Below, piece after piece: positions 38,668 through 47,677 of a stretch of DNA of 64,000 nt. The position numbers and the translations under genes were made by a program. The notes under the pieces were generated by a model. It was not told where the DNA came from and searched no databases. It worked only from the letters and a program-made list of their open reading frames with translations. Position 1 is the stretch's first letter. Each line of letters begins with the position of its first letter. Source of the stretch: Nitrospira sp. SG-bin2 (GTDB lineage Bacteria; Nitrospirota; Nitrospiria; Nitrospirales; Nitrospiraceae); assembly GCA_002083405.1 (NCBI GenBank), contig LVWT01000002.1:1-64000 (forward strand), read 5' to 3'.

Positions 38668-39019
38668 GGGGCACCTCCGTAAAAATGTACCGATGAGCCG
38701 CGCACAGGCTCTCCGATAATTCTGTCCTCGTCTACGCGCACACACAACTTACGTAATGGGACTTCCAAGAATCTATGCCACTTTGGGAGGGGGAAACCCA
38801 ACTCCTGAGCCGGTTCCAGGAGATCCGGCCACCCGCAATCATCCGAACACGGTCATGTCCGGGCCTGGAATTGAAGGCTTTGCCTTGTTCGCTTGAGGAC
38901 AATGAGGTATCCTCCACCCCATTCTGGGTGAATAGTGAGCAGCGATCCAGATCGTGGATCGGCACTCCCTTTCTCCTGTACATGTTTCCGTTCAGGCGTG
39001 ACCTCCCACGGGCCTCGCA
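38668..39019. other. Divergent intergenic region (352 bp)
   Basis: Separates the secreted-protein gene from the antiporter gene and should carry both promoters. A plus-strand frame (38775-39023) overlaps the antiporter start by four bases but has no ribosome site or recognisable content; I judge it non-coding. Confidence 0.45.
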
Positions 39020-41029
39020 ATGACCGATAACGATGTTCTCAGCAACTTGCTGCTTATTTACACCGTCTCTATTGCGGTGGTGTTTCTCTTTCACCAGTTT
39101 CGCTTGCCCTCCATCGCCGGATTTCTTGTCGCCGGAATCTTGATCGGCCCGCATGGGTTCAATCTCATTTCAGACATCGGAACCGTGCAGGTGCTTGCGG
39201 AAATCGGGATCGTCCTGCTGTTATTCACCATCGGCATCGAGTTCTCGCTGGTCCAACTCGCCTCACTGAAGCGGCTGCTCCTGGTCGCCGCACCGATTCA
39301 GGTCGGCGGTGTCATCGTCCTGGTGTGGCTCGGCGGCATCATTGCGGGAATACCAGGTCCGCAGGCGGTATTCTGGGGCTTCCTGTTGTCGCTCAGCAGC
39401 ACCGCGATCGTCTTGAAAGCCCTGGCGGCGAGCGGAGAAAGCGATTCACCACACGGCCGCGCGACCATCGGCATTCTGATTTGCCAGGACCTCGCCGTGG
39501 TGCCCATGATCCTGTTGACGCCGATTCTGGCCGACCCCAACGAGGGCGCGCTCCTATCCATCCTCCTGCCCGTAGGAAAATCAGTTCTGATCGTCGCTTG
39601 TATCGTGGCGGCCGCCTGGTACGCAGCGCCGAAGGTGCTCGAATACATCGTCCGCAGCCGCAGCCGCGAACTCTTTTTGCTGACGATCATCGTCATCTGC
39701 CTCGGCATCGCATGGCTGACTTCGATGAGCGGGCTGTCTCTTGCATTGGGTGCCTTCATCGCCGGGCTCGTCATTTCCGAGTCGGAATATAGTCACCAGG
39801 CCATTGCGGAGGTGCTGCCGTTCCGTGACAGTTTTAACAGCCTGTTCTTCATCTCCATCGGTATTCTGATGGATTGGCGGATCCTGCTTCAGTATCCCGG
39901 AGTCGTCACCGGCTTATTGCTCGTCGTGCTGCTTCTGAAATTTTTCAGCGGTGCTGGAGCCGTGATGGCCGCGTCGATCCCTCCACGGGCGGCGGTCATG
40001 ACCGGCATAGCCCTGGCTCAAGTAGGCGAATTCAGCTTTGTTCTGGCCCAGGTCGGCCAAGAACACGGCCTGGTGTCCGGCGCGCCCTATCAAATATTCC
40101 TGGCGGTCTCCGTAAGTTCAATGATCATTACCCCGTTCCTCATGCAGTTGTCGCCGCTTCTCGCCCGGCAAGTGGAAGCCATCCAGCGGCTCCGCCATTG
40201 GCTGCCCGACCAGACCACGGCCCATGTGCTGGAGACGGAAGGACGCCACCTCCGCATCAAGGACCATGTGATCATCGTGGGATACGGGTTGAACGGCAGG
40301 AACCTGGCCCGCGTGCTGGGTGAAACGGAAGTGCCGTACATCGCGTTGGATTTGGACGGCGATACGGTTCGCCGGGAAGCGCAGCACGGCTTGCCCCTCT
40401 ACTACGGCGATGCCACGAACCCGCACGTGCTCCGGCATATGAAAATCGATGATGCCCGAGTCCTGGTGATCGCGATTTCCGATCCGTTCATGACCCGCCG
40501 GACCGTCCAAGTGGCGCGCAGTTTGAATCCGAAAATTCATATCGTCGTCCGGACGCGCTACCTGCGCGAGCTGGAAGAACTCCATCAACTCGGCGCGGAC
40601 GATGTGGTGCCGGAAGAGTTTGAAACGTCGATCGAGATTTTTGCGCTGGTGCTGCGGACCTACAACATGCCGCAAGACTTCGTGATGCGAAAGGCCGAGC
40701 AGGTCCGTCGGGAAGGCTATGCCCTGTTGCGCCGGAGCGAGCTGCCCGAGTTGGCCCACCACCTTCGTGGCGGCACGCTCAGCGATGTGGAAGTGGAGAC
40801 TTGTCGGATCGAGGAGGATTCACCGGCAGCCGGGAAGACCATCGATCAACTGTCCTTGCGGCCCCGAACCGGCACCTCGATTATTGCCTGGACCAGAAGC
40901 GGCATCACAGAATCCAATCCTTCTGTGAAAACCACACTTCTCCCCGGCGATATCATTGTCTTACTGGGAACGCGCGACCAGATCCGTCGGGCAATGGGTC
41001 TCATTCTCCTCCGCGAAGCAAAACCCTAG
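39020..41029 (+). CDS. CPA2-family monovalent cation:proton antiporter with TrkA domains (669 aa)
   Basis: An N-terminal membrane domain of about 12-13 helices (residues ~5-385) carries the CPA2 core GLSLALGAFIAGLVISESEY. It is followed by a TrkA-N/RCK domain (~410-530; nucleotide loop VGYGLNGRNLARVLGE) and a TrkA-C domain (~575-660). This is the KefB/YbaL type, exchanging K+ or Na+ for protons with gating by nucleotide or glutathione adducts. No KefF-like ancillary subunit is adjacent. The gene ends overlapping (convergently) the next minus-strand gene. Confidence 0.9.
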   Translation: MTDNDVLSNLLLIYTVSIAVVFLFHQFRLPSIAGFLVAGILIGPHGFNLISDIGTVQVLAEIGIVLLLFTIGIEFSLVQLASLKRLLLVAAPIQVGGVIVLVWLGGIIAGIPGPQAVFWGFLLSLSSTAIVLKALAASGESDSPHGRATIGILICQDLAVVPMILLTPILADPNEGALLSILLPVGKSVLIVACIVAAAWYAAPKVLEYIVRSRSRELFLLTIIVICLGIAWLTSMSGLSLALGAFIAGLVISESEYSHQAIAEVLPFRDSFNSLFFISIGILMDWRILLQYPGVVTGLLLVVLLLKFFSGAGAVMAASIPPRAAVMTGIALAQVGEFSFVLAQVGQEHGLVSGAPYQIFLAVSVSSMIITPFLMQLSPLLARQVEAIQRLRHWLPDQTTAHVLETEGRHLRIKDHVIIVGYGLNGRNLARVLGETEVPYIALDLDGDTVRREAQHGLPLYYGDATNPHVLRHMKIDDARVLVIAISDPFMTRRTVQVARSLNPKIHIVVRTRYLRELEELHQLGADDVVPEEFETSIEIFALVLRTYNMPQDFVMRKAEQVRREGYALLRRSELPELAHHLRGGTLSDVEVETCRIEEDSPAAGKTIDQLSLRPRTGTSIIAWTRSGITESNPSVKTTLLPGDIIVLLGTRDQIRRAMGLILLREAKP

Positions 41030-41703
41030 CGGGAGATCCCCGTCATAACCTGATACGCCTCTTCCAATGTGCTTGCGTGAATAAGCTGTACCCGCTTTCG
41101 ATCGGCTGTTTCTTTGGTGATTACCCAGTCGGTGGTAAAGATCTGCTCCCGGGGTACGACCATCGCCCGGTACTGAGCACCGGCTGCCGCTTCAATTTTT
41201 ACAGGTAATCCTCCGACCGCCTCAAGTCGGCCATCCGGAGTAATTTGGCCGGACAGGGCTACGTCCGACCTGATCACTTCGCCCTTATAGACCGCCATGA
41301 TAGCCACCGCCACGGCAGCCCCCGCACTCATCCCGTCGGTCATGGCCATATGCGAACGATTTTTGATTGTAATCAGCCAATTACGGCCGTCATCGCCGAC
41401 TGCGTGGGCCACGGCCCGCACGGCCCGGCGCACTCCCTCTTTCCACTCCTCACCCACAAGTGAGCCGCCCCCCAGATTGATCTCGCTGAACTGGACCGTC
41501 GGACCATCCTCCCGCGTCGTCCGCTCGAACTGAATGATGATGTAATTGACGACGCCGGGAAGCCCTTCTTCAGGCACACCCAGAGCCGGAACGAGCACCG
41601 TCCGCGCGTCGTTTCCTGCCCATACCGGCGGCACGAACAGAGCGGCAACAATGATGACGAACATGAGCTGGAGGATATTGAGACGACCGGTCAGCTTCTC
41701 CAC
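41026..41703 (-). CDS. Secreted Lon-type protease domain without ATPase (225 aa)
   Basis: A signal peptide or anchor (VEKLTGRLNILQLMFVIIVA...PVWAG) precedes a short linker and a lone Lon proteolytic domain (family S16): Ser126 in TDGMSAGAAVAVAI and Lys169 in VGGLPVKIEAAAG form the Ser-Lys dyad, and the strand order (SGQITPDGRLEAVGG) matches LonC. There is no AAA+ module, so it should work on unfolded or small proteins outside the cytoplasm. The GTG start is inferred from the signal peptide; it overlaps the Rieske gene by 13 bp. The start could be further upstream. Confidence 0.75.
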   Translation of the reverse strand: MEKLTGRLNILQLMFVIIVAALFVPPVWAGNDARTVLVPALGVPEEGLPGVVNYIIIQFERTTREDGPTVQFSEINLGGGSLVGEEWKEGVRRAVRAVAHAVGDDGRNWLITIKNRSHMAMTDGMSAGAAVAVAIMAVYKGEVIRSDVALSGQITPDGRLEAVGGLPVKIEAAAGAQYRAMVVPREQIFTTDWVITKETADRKRVQLIHASTLEEAYQVMTGISR

Positions 41704-42773
41704 CGCAACGTCACCCGCTCTTTGAGGGGATGTTCCATCGGCTGCCCCGTCTGGACCGAAGCGAGATGGGCAGCCTTCAGTTTGTAGTACCACTTTGCCG
41801 GCATGTCAGCATCGCCAAGAAACATCGACGATGGTTTGTGACGAAGCCCCACGGCGAGATGCTTCATGGCACGTTCATCCTGGCCCAGAAACATCTTGGT
41901 GAGCGTACGGAAAACCAGATTTCCGAACGGAAGCCAATGCAGCCCACGCCAATAGGCGGAAAAGTCAATGCGGCATTCCATATCGGACATAGGCGTGGCC
42001 ATCAACCGGTTGGCCATCCATACTTTCCCGCATTCCATGAGTTCGACGCGCTGATTCGGGAGCAGAAAATCGATCGTGGTGCTCAACGGCCCTCCGTAGA
42101 CACGCTCCAACCAATGAAACGGACCGCTGTTCTTGGCCGGCCGGTGCGCCGTCATCCGAAATCCATTGGGAATCGGCTCGAAGGTCTTCGTCTTTTCATG
42201 CATGCTCGCATCGCTGCGCCACCAGGAATGCACGTAGGGGCCATGGACCGGATCGATGAGGCCGATGACGCCGTCGTCTGCCGTACAGGTATAAATCAGC
42301 GAAATGTGAAACGACTGTTTCGGCTCCGATGGCAGCGGCATGCGCGGGACCGGCGGCAACGAAACAGCTTCTCCACGATCGTCGGCAAGATGCACCCAGA
42401 TCATGCCGTCGGTTTCTTCAGCCGGATAACTGGTGATCCCGACCTTATCGGTTTGAAGGGAAGTCCCTTCCGGCAGCGCGGGAATGCAGCGGCAGCGGCC
42501 TTTCATGTCGAACTGCCACCCGTGATACGAACATTCGATACGCTCGCCGTTGAAACGTCCGAATGACAACGGCATGCCACGGTGGGGGCAAATATCGCGC
42601 ATCGCCGCCAGTCGCCCCTCCCGGTCCCGACAGAGCACGATCGGAAGCCCCAGCATCTGCAGGGCTTTCATCGAGCCTGACGGCAAGGTATCACTCGGCA
42701 CAGCCGGGTACCAGAATCCAAAGAGCGGAGCGCTTCTAGCGGAGACAATATCGGGCGTGAGCGGTATGTTCAT
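41691..42773 (-). CDS. Rieske non-heme iron oxygenase (360 aa)
   Basis: Rieske 2Fe-2S domain (residues ~18-110) with Cys62, His64, Cys81 and His84 (ICPHRG and CSYHGWQFD), then a catalytic domain with the mononuclear-iron motif DPVHGPYVH. It resembles the oxygenases of the pheophorbide/vanillate type, hydroxylating or demethylating an aromatic or cyclic substrate. No reductase or ferredoxin is nearby. Of the possible starts, MNIPLTPD fits the family length; ATG 42902 is an alternative. It overlaps the protease gene downstream. Confidence 0.85.
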   Translation of the reverse strand: MNIPLTPDIVSARSAPLFGFWYPAVPSDTLPSGSMKALQMLGLPIVLCRDREGRLAAMRDICPHRGMPLSFGRFNGERIECSYHGWQFDMKGRCRCIPALPEGTSLQTDKVGITSYPAEETDGMIWVHLADDRGEAVSLPPVPRMPLPSEPKQSFHISLIYTCTADDGVIGLIDPVHGPYVHSWWRSDASMHEKTKTFEPIPNGFRMTAHRPAKNSGPFHWLERVYGGPLSTTIDFLLPNQRVELMECGKVWMANRLMATPMSDMECRIDFSAYWRGLHWLPFGNLVFRTLTKMFLGQDERAMKHLAVGLRHKPSSMFLGDADMPAKWYYKLKAAHLASVQTGQPMEHPLKERVTLRWRS

Positions 42774-42962
42774 GGACGAGGAAGGAAGCCCGGAAGATGG
42801 GGCGCACCTACGAGGGTGACTATAGCGACCGGATAAAGGAAGGTCAAGCGACAATGACGAGGATGCCGCAGGCGCATTCCTTGACACCCTCACAAACCCC
42901 ATACTATTCTGTTCATCAGCTCGAACAGGGTTGACTCTGTGTATGGGAAACGAGGCCACACC

Positions 42963-43493
42963 ATGATCGCCACACAAATAGAACCAACGACAACATTAGC
43001 GCAACTCCAAGCCTCCAAACCGGATCGAGTGACCATCGTCCTGTTGAGCGGAGATCTGGACCGGGCGATGGCGGCCTTCATCATCGCTACCGGCGCTGCT
43101 GCGATGGGGATGCAGGTCACTGTGTTCTTTACCTTCTGGGGGTTGAATACGATTCGCAAGAAAGGCGCGACCAGTTCAGCGAAGGATTGGCTCCGTCGAA
43201 TGTTCGGGGCGCTCAATAAGGGCGGCGCCGAGACACTGCCGCTCTCGCGATTTCATTTCGGCGGGTTGGGCACCGCGATGATGCAGAAGGTGATGAAGCA
43301 GAATCGTATGCCGGGAGTCCCCGAGTTGATGCACACCGCGCTGGATCTCGGTGTGCGATTCATCGCCTGCACGACTACCATGGGCCTCATGGGAATCACC
43401 AAGGACACGCTGATTGACGGCATCGATCAGTTCGCCGGAGTCACAACGTACCTGGCGGAAGCCAAACAAGGCAGCGTGAACTTGTTTATTTAG
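42963..43493 (+). CDS. DsrE2-like sulfur-carrier family protein (176 aa)
   Basis: DsrE/DrsE-like fold (VTIVLLSGDLDRAMAAFIIATGAAAMG, then VTVFFTFWGLNTIRK) with C-terminal cysteine in FIACTTTMGLMG. DsrE2 proteins transfer sulfur with TusA and rhodanese. The gene is followed by a TusA homologue 78 bp downstream, the usual partner. A related shorter DsrE protein lies at 46.8 kb. No sulfite reductase genes are in the window. Confidence 0.85.
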   Translation: MIATQIEPTTTLAQLQASKPDRVTIVLLSGDLDRAMAAFIIATGAAAMGMQVTVFFTFWGLNTIRKKGATSSAKDWLRRMFGALNKGGAETLPLSRFHFGGLGTAMMQKVMKQNRMPGVPELMHTALDLGVRFIACTTTMGLMGITKDTLIDGIDQFAGVTTYLAEAKQGSVNLFI

Positions 43494-43571
43494 TTCATCT
43501 GGTTTGTCTGGTGCGCGGGTTTAAAACCAGAGAAACCAAACAAACACAACAAACCATTCAAACAGGATTCC

Positions 43572-43817
43572 ATGATGCAATCCGATATCAAGCTCGATAC
43601 CCTGGGCTATTTCTGCCCCATGCCGATTATCCTCACGTCGAAAAAAATCAAAGAACTGACGTTGGGACAGGTACTAGAAGTCCTCTCCGACGACGAAGGC
43701 ATCAAGCAAGACATGCCGGCTTGGTGCGAAACCACCGGCCACCAGATGGTGGGCATGGAAGAAGAGCAGGCCAAGTCGGGCCGGATTTACAAAGCATTCG
43801 TGAAGAAGACCAAGTAG
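43572..43817 (+). CDS. tusA: TusA-like sulfur carrier protein (81 aa)
   Basis: TusA fold with the conserved CPMP motif: Cys15 in LGYFCPMPI carries a persulfide. Length and the VLSDDEGIKQDMPAWC segment match the family. TusA hands sulfur to tRNA thiolation, molybdenum cofactor or dissimilatory enzymes; paired with the DsrE2-like gene upstream it may serve sulfur trafficking. A terminator hairpin follows. Confidence 0.92.
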   Translation: MMQSDIKLDTLGYFCPMPIILTSKKIKELTLGQVLEVLSDDEGIKQDMPAWCETTGHQMVGMEEEQAKSGRIYKAFVKKTK

Positions 43818-43852
43818 CGACTGCGAAACCAGCCCGATCGCGCGTATGAGAG

Positions 43853-43895
43853 AAAGCCGGGGGGAACAACCGCTCCCTTCGGCTTTTTCGTTTTA
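43853..43895 (+). terminator. Rho-independent terminator after tusA
   Basis: AAAGCCGGGGGGA and TCCCTTCGGCTTT pair over thirteen positions (two G-U) around an eight-base loop, followed by TTCGTTTTATTT. It ends the dsrE2-tusA unit. Confidence 0.8.
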
Positions 43896-43897
43896 TT

Positions 43898-44111
43898 TAG
43901 CCCACATTATTCATGAACGCTTCTACTGCAACCGCCGATACGCTGCTGCGACAAGCGTGGCCGCACGCATCGCGCGGCCAGCGGGCAGGCTCGCCCTTCG
44001 TGACCTCAACATACTGTTTCAAGTATGCTTCGGTCTCTCAGGGCTCCGCGTGCCCGTCTCGCATGGCGTCTTGGCGGTTTCGTCACGAACCGTCATAAAT
44101 AATGTGAGCTA
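43898..44111. repeat. Palindrome-ended intergenic element B (214 bp)
   Basis: TAGCCCACATTATTCATGA at the left end and TCATAAATAATGTGAGCTA at the right end are inverted repeats (19 positions, three mismatches). The interior is GC-rich, holds no gene, and contains TTTCAAGTATGC-type dyads. The right end stops four bases before the ftcD start codon, so the ftcD ribosome-binding region is element sequence. It has the size and ends of a MITE. Confidence 0.65.
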
Positions 44112-44115
44112 GACT

Positions 44116-45609
44116 ATGACGATGCGTCCATTCATCGAATGCGTTCCGAACTTCAGCGAAGGCCGAGACCCCGCCGTCGTTCACGCCCTGATTGAGGCAG
44201 TCACTGCTGTCCCCGGCGTCTGGCTCCTGCACCACACGATGGATACCGACCACCATCGGTCAGTGCTGACCTTCGCCGGGCTGCCCGATGCAGTCGGCGA
44301 GGCGGCCCTCCGGGCCATCACCGTAGCGACTGAATTGATCGACATCAACCGGCACGACGGCGTCCATCCCCGCATCGGCGCTACGGACGTGGTGCCCTTT
44401 GTGCCGATTCACGATACCGGCATGGAGGACTGTATTCGCCTCGCCCGCACCGTCGGGCAGCAAGTCGGAACACGCCTTGGCATTCCGGTCTTTCTATATG
44501 AGCAGGCGGCATCCAGCCCTACCCGCAAGCAATTGGAGTCTATCCGCCTGGGAGGGATCCGGGGGCTGGCGTCACGGATGGATTGTGATCCGGCCTGGCT
44601 TCCTGATTTTGGCCCGCCTAATCTGCACAAGACTGCGGGAGCAGTCGTGATCGGCGCGCGCCCACCTCTCATTGCTTTCAACGCCAATCTCAAGACGACC
44701 GATCTGTCGATTGCCAAAACCATCGCGCGATCCATCCGGCAATCGAACGGAGGACTGCCTTGCCTCAAAGCGATCGGGGTCAGGCTGGCCAGCCGCAACA
44801 TGGTGCAAGTGGCCATGAATCTGACAGATTATCGAGTGACTCCGATGCACGCAGCCTTGCAGGCCGTGACAAGAAAGGCCTCGGAACACGGTGTGAAGGT
44901 AGCCGGAAGTGAACTCGTCGGTTTGGCCCCGCAGGCGGCGCTTGACCGGGCCGCCGTGGCCTCACTACAATTCGAGCGATTCGATCCGGTGCAAGTCCTC
45001 GAAACAAGAATGGCCGAAGCCATGTCGGTCAAGAAGGAGCAAGACCCGTCCCTTTCAGATTTCCTGCATGCCGTCGCCGCTGCCCAACCGACACCGGCCG
45101 GGGGAAGCGTGGCCGCACTTGTCGGGGCCCTGGCAGCTGCATTGGCAACAATGGGGGCTCGACTCGTCCGTCATGCAGATACAGAACGAAGTCTTGTTCA
45201 AGTGACCCACCGGCTTCGCCAACTTGTCCAGGAAGATATGGACGCCTATACCAGGCTGTTGAACGCCTACAACATCCCCAAGCAACAGCCGGATCGGCCG
45301 GCCTCTATTTCAACCGCACTCCATCAGGCAACAGAAGTTCCGCTGGAGATTGCCGAACTGGCATGCGAAGTCGGACGATCGATTCATGCCTCTGTTCCCT
45401 CAGCATCGTCTCCCCTCCGGTCAGACCTCACGGTCGGTAGGATGATGGCGTGCGCGGCAGCACAAGCTGGGCTACATACCGTTGCGGAGAACTTAAAACT
45501 ACAATCTAATCAATCACTTGTAGATTCAGTGGCTCAAAGAATCAGAATAGTTGAGCAAAGCCTTGAGGAACTGAAGGGGCTATGCTACACTCCGCCCCCG
45601 AAATCGTAG
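44116..45609 (+). CDS. ftcD: Bifunctional glutamate formimidoyltransferase/formimidoyl-THF cyclodeaminase (497 aa)
   Basis: The N-terminal ~300 residues are the formiminotransferase (FIECVPNFSEGRD, HHRSVLTFAG, HDGVHPRIGATD with catalytic His), and the C-terminal ~180 form the cyclodeaminase (PTPAGGSVAALVGALAAALATM). It moves the formimino group to tetrahydrofolate and releases ammonia, giving methenyl-THF, as in vertebrate FTCD; many bacteria have the two as separate proteins. No histidine-degradation genes are nearby, so it may work mainly in one-carbon supply. Start at 44116 or 44122. Confidence 0.9.
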   Translation: MTMRPFIECVPNFSEGRDPAVVHALIEAVTAVPGVWLLHHTMDTDHHRSVLTFAGLPDAVGEAALRAITVATELIDINRHDGVHPRIGATDVVPFVPIHDTGMEDCIRLARTVGQQVGTRLGIPVFLYEQAASSPTRKQLESIRLGGIRGLASRMDCDPAWLPDFGPPNLHKTAGAVVIGARPPLIAFNANLKTTDLSIAKTIARSIRQSNGGLPCLKAIGVRLASRNMVQVAMNLTDYRVTPMHAALQAVTRKASEHGVKVAGSELVGLAPQAALDRAAVASLQFERFDPVQVLETRMAEAMSVKKEQDPSLSDFLHAVAAAQPTPAGGSVAALVGALAAALATMGARLVRHADTERSLVQVTHRLRQLVQEDMDAYTRLLNAYNIPKQQPDRPASISTALHQATEVPLEIAELACEVGRSIHASVPSASSPLRSDLTVGRMMACAAAQAGLHTVAENLKLQSNQSLVDSVAQRIRIVEQSLEELKGLCYTPPPKS

Positions 45610-45660
45610 GGCAATGGATAGGAACAGGCACAAGCCTGAGAAAGCGAAAAGTCGGACCGG

Positions 45661-45855
45661 ATGGAAATCAAAGTCTTCAATAACAATGTTGAAAAAGCTC
45701 TCAAGGTCGCCAAGAAAAAGTTGGCAGGCGAGGGATTGTTCCGTGAACTTAAGCGCCGCCGCTTCTATGAAAAGCCCAGTGTCAGGAAAAAAGCGAAACA
45801 ACGCGAGGCACAACGGCGACGCCAGAAGTGGCTCTCGAAGCGGAAGCCTGAGTAG
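45661..45855 (+). CDS. rpsU: 30S ribosomal protein S21 (64 aa)
   Basis: Short basic protein with the S21 pattern MEIKVFNNNVEKALKVAKK, REL..RRFYEKPS, KK.QREAQRRRQ. S21 helps base-pairing of mRNA leaders with 16S rRNA. It is a stand-alone gene 51 bp after ftcD. Confidence 0.95.
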   Translation: MEIKVFNNNVEKALKVAKKKLAGEGLFRELKRRRFYEKPSVRKKAKQREAQRRRQKWLSKRKPE

Positions 45856-45929
45856 TCTACGGCATCACCGTATCCACGTTTACGTCCCCGCTCTCCTCGT
45901 CAGTCGTAGATCCGCTTCATCCAACCCCG

Positions 45930-46589
45930 ATGCGCCGGGACCACATCCACGCTGCGATCAGGATTCTTCAACGGGAGATCCGGCAATGGCAAGAGCCGGT
46001 CCTCGGCATCGTCGCTCGGAACTCCGACCGCAATCCATTCCTCATTCTGATTTCCTGCCTCTTAAGTCTGCGGACAAAGGATAAGACCACCGGCGAGGCA
46101 AGCGACCGGCTCTTTGCGCTGGCACAGACCCCGGCGGAGATGCTGACGGTGCCGCTCAAAAAGATCGAACAGGCAATCTACCCGGTCGGATTCTATCGGA
46201 CAAAAGCCAAATCGATTCATGGCATCTGCCGCCGTTTGCTCGATCACTATGGCGGAAACGTCCCCGACTCAATTGACGAGTTAGTCACCTTGCCAGGAGT
46301 CGGACGGAAGACGGCGAATCTCGTGGTGACAGTCGGATACGGTAAGCCCGGCATCTGTGTCGATATCCACGTCCACCGGATCAGCAACCGGTGGGGCTAT
46401 ATCAAAACGGAAACGCCGGAAGAGAGCGAAGAGGCCCTCCGAAAGAAACTACCCGAACAATACTGGATTACATTTAACGATCTGCTCGTGCCCTTTGGCC
46501 AGAACCTCTGCCAGCCGGTATCGCCGTTCTGCAGCACATGCAAACTAACAGCATACTGTGATCGGGTGGGAGTCACGAAAAGCCGTTAA
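45930..46589 (+). CDS. nth: Endonuclease III (219 aa)
   Basis: Base-excision DNA glycosylase/AP lyase for oxidised pyrimidines. Helix-hairpin-helix LPGVGRKTAN with catalytic Lys127, catalytic Asp145 in CVDIHVHR, and a C-terminal 4Fe-4S cluster Cys194, Cys201, Cys204, Cys210 (C-x6-C-x2-C-x5-C). LLSLRTKD replaces the usual LLSAQATD. Length is normal. Confidence 0.94.
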   Translation: MRRDHIHAAIRILQREIRQWQEPVLGIVARNSDRNPFLILISCLLSLRTKDKTTGEASDRLFALAQTPAEMLTVPLKKIEQAIYPVGFYRTKAKSIHGICRRLLDHYGGNVPDSIDELVTLPGVGRKTANLVVTVGYGKPGICVDIHVHRISNRWGYIKTETPEESEEALRKKLPEQYWITFNDLLVPFGQNLCQPVSPFCSTCKLTAYCDRVGVTKSR

Positions 46590-46664
46590 GCGTGAAGCGT
46601 ATCTCGTGAAGCGCTGGAGAAGAAGAGATCTTCGCGAGAGACGAGCGACAAGATACGAATGCCT

Positions 46665-46790
46665 GCAGGGTGATCAAAAAGACCATCCAGCGAGGCCGCA
46701 GCGAGCGAGAGCCCGAGGCGTACAGTTTTGCGTACGTTGAGGGTTTGAGCGACGCGAGAACAAAGCTGGCGGGCTTTTTCATCACCCTGC
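46665..46790. repeat. Palindrome-ended intergenic element A, copy 1 (126 bp)
   Basis: Ends GCAGGGTGATCAAAAAG and CTTTTTCATCACCCTGC are inverted repeats differing at one position. The core carries CCGCAGCGAGCGAG, GAGGCGTAC, GCGACGCGAGAAC and GCTGGCGG, all shared with copy 2 at 56940-57174. It lies between the convergent nth and dsrE genes, so its stem may end both transcripts. The last base coincides with the dsrE stop region. Confidence 0.75.
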
Positions 46791-47209
46791 TAGATGAACA
46801 GCTTGGTTTCTGCAATTTCCGTCAGCTTGAGAATAGCCGGGAGGCCCAGCACCTCGTCGACGCTTTTTTCAACCGCCTGACCGTCCACACCCATGTATTC
46901 CAGGCCGGCGCTGCAAGCAATCAGCCGGAACTTCCCGACATGTTTGGCATCCTGAAACATCTCTGAGATCTTCGGCACATTTTTCTCTTTCAAGAGACGG
47001 GCCACCTCGTCGGCGGACCCGGCATACTCCGGCGGGAAGTCGAGCTGATCGATCTTCCCTTCCGCCAGTTTCTTGATCGTCCAAAAGAGCAGAACCACGA
47101 TCACATCCTTGCCCATGGCCGCCGCGGTCATGCCGATCGTCGCAACCTGATGAAGCTTGTCGTAGGTGGCGTTATGGGCGAAGATGACGAATTTGGGCGG
47201 CTGCGACAT
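46790..47209 (-). CDS. DsrE family protein (139 aa)
   Basis: DsrE-like fold: VIFAHNATYDKLHQVATIGMTAAAMGK, VIVVLLFWTIKKLAEG, Cys in RLIACSAGLEYMG. Related to the DsrE2-like protein at 43 kb but shorter. Members bind a persulfide or act as small redox proteins. The stop codon lies at the edge of the intergenic element A. Confidence 0.85.
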   Translation of the reverse strand: MSQPPKFVIFAHNATYDKLHQVATIGMTAAAMGKDVIVVLLFWTIKKLAEGKIDQLDFPPEYAGSADEVARLLKEKNVPKISEMFQDAKHVGKFRLIACSAGLEYMGVDGQAVEKSVDEVLGLPAILKLTEIAETKLFI

Positions 47210-47213
47210 AGAA

Positions 47214-47567
47214 TTACTGCTTTCTCGCGCGCGTCTTCACGCTGTTCACATAGTCGGCAATCGCGGCATCCACTTCACCGGGCGTCATCGGGCGATCGTG
47301 AGTCTCGCTTTCATCGACCAGATAACGCCCCTGGTCTGTCTCCTGCCGAATGATGACCGCATTGTCCGGCGTCACGTCGATCAGCATGAACCATTCCCTC
47401 GCACCCTGGGAGATGACTACCTGTTTCCCAAGCCCCTTCTTGGTGACCTCGATCTGGATCTCTTCACCGGAAACAGGCAGGCTTCCTGCCCGGACGGCAG
47501 GAAGAACGGAGAAAGCCACAATCATGAGAAGCCCGGTTGCCGTCGAGTACCGCTGGAATCGATCCAT
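47214..47567 (-). CDS. Small exported protein (117 aa)
   Basis: GGAGC and the ATG at 47567 give a signal peptide (MDRFQRYSTATGLLMIVAFS...VRA|G). The mature part has no known domain; it contains EIQIEVTKKGLGKQVVISQ and a helix ending in SVKTRARKQ. It is four bases upstream of dsrE on the same strand, suggesting co-translation. Confidence 0.65.
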   Translation of the reverse strand: MDRFQRYSTATGLLMIVAFSVLPAVRAGSLPVSGEEIQIEVTKKGLGKQVVISQGAREWFMLIDVTPDNAVIIRQETDQGRYLVDESETHDRPMTPGEVDAAIADYVNSVKTRARKQ

Positions 47568-47677
47568 GAACAGGCTCCATACGAGCTGATTATAGCCGCC
47601 GCATGGGGCCGCGTAAACAGAGGGCGGCATGTCCTTCGCCTTGAGGGGTAGCAGGGGGCATGTTAGGATGCCCGACG

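Noticed and set aside
38775..39023. 82-codon frame overlapping the antiporter start by four bases
   Set aside because: The overlap mimics coupling, but there is no ribosome site, domain or codon bias to support it.
43846..44112. Short plus-strand frame inside element B
   Set aside because: It lies in a palindrome-ended repeat and begins inside a terminator; not a gene.
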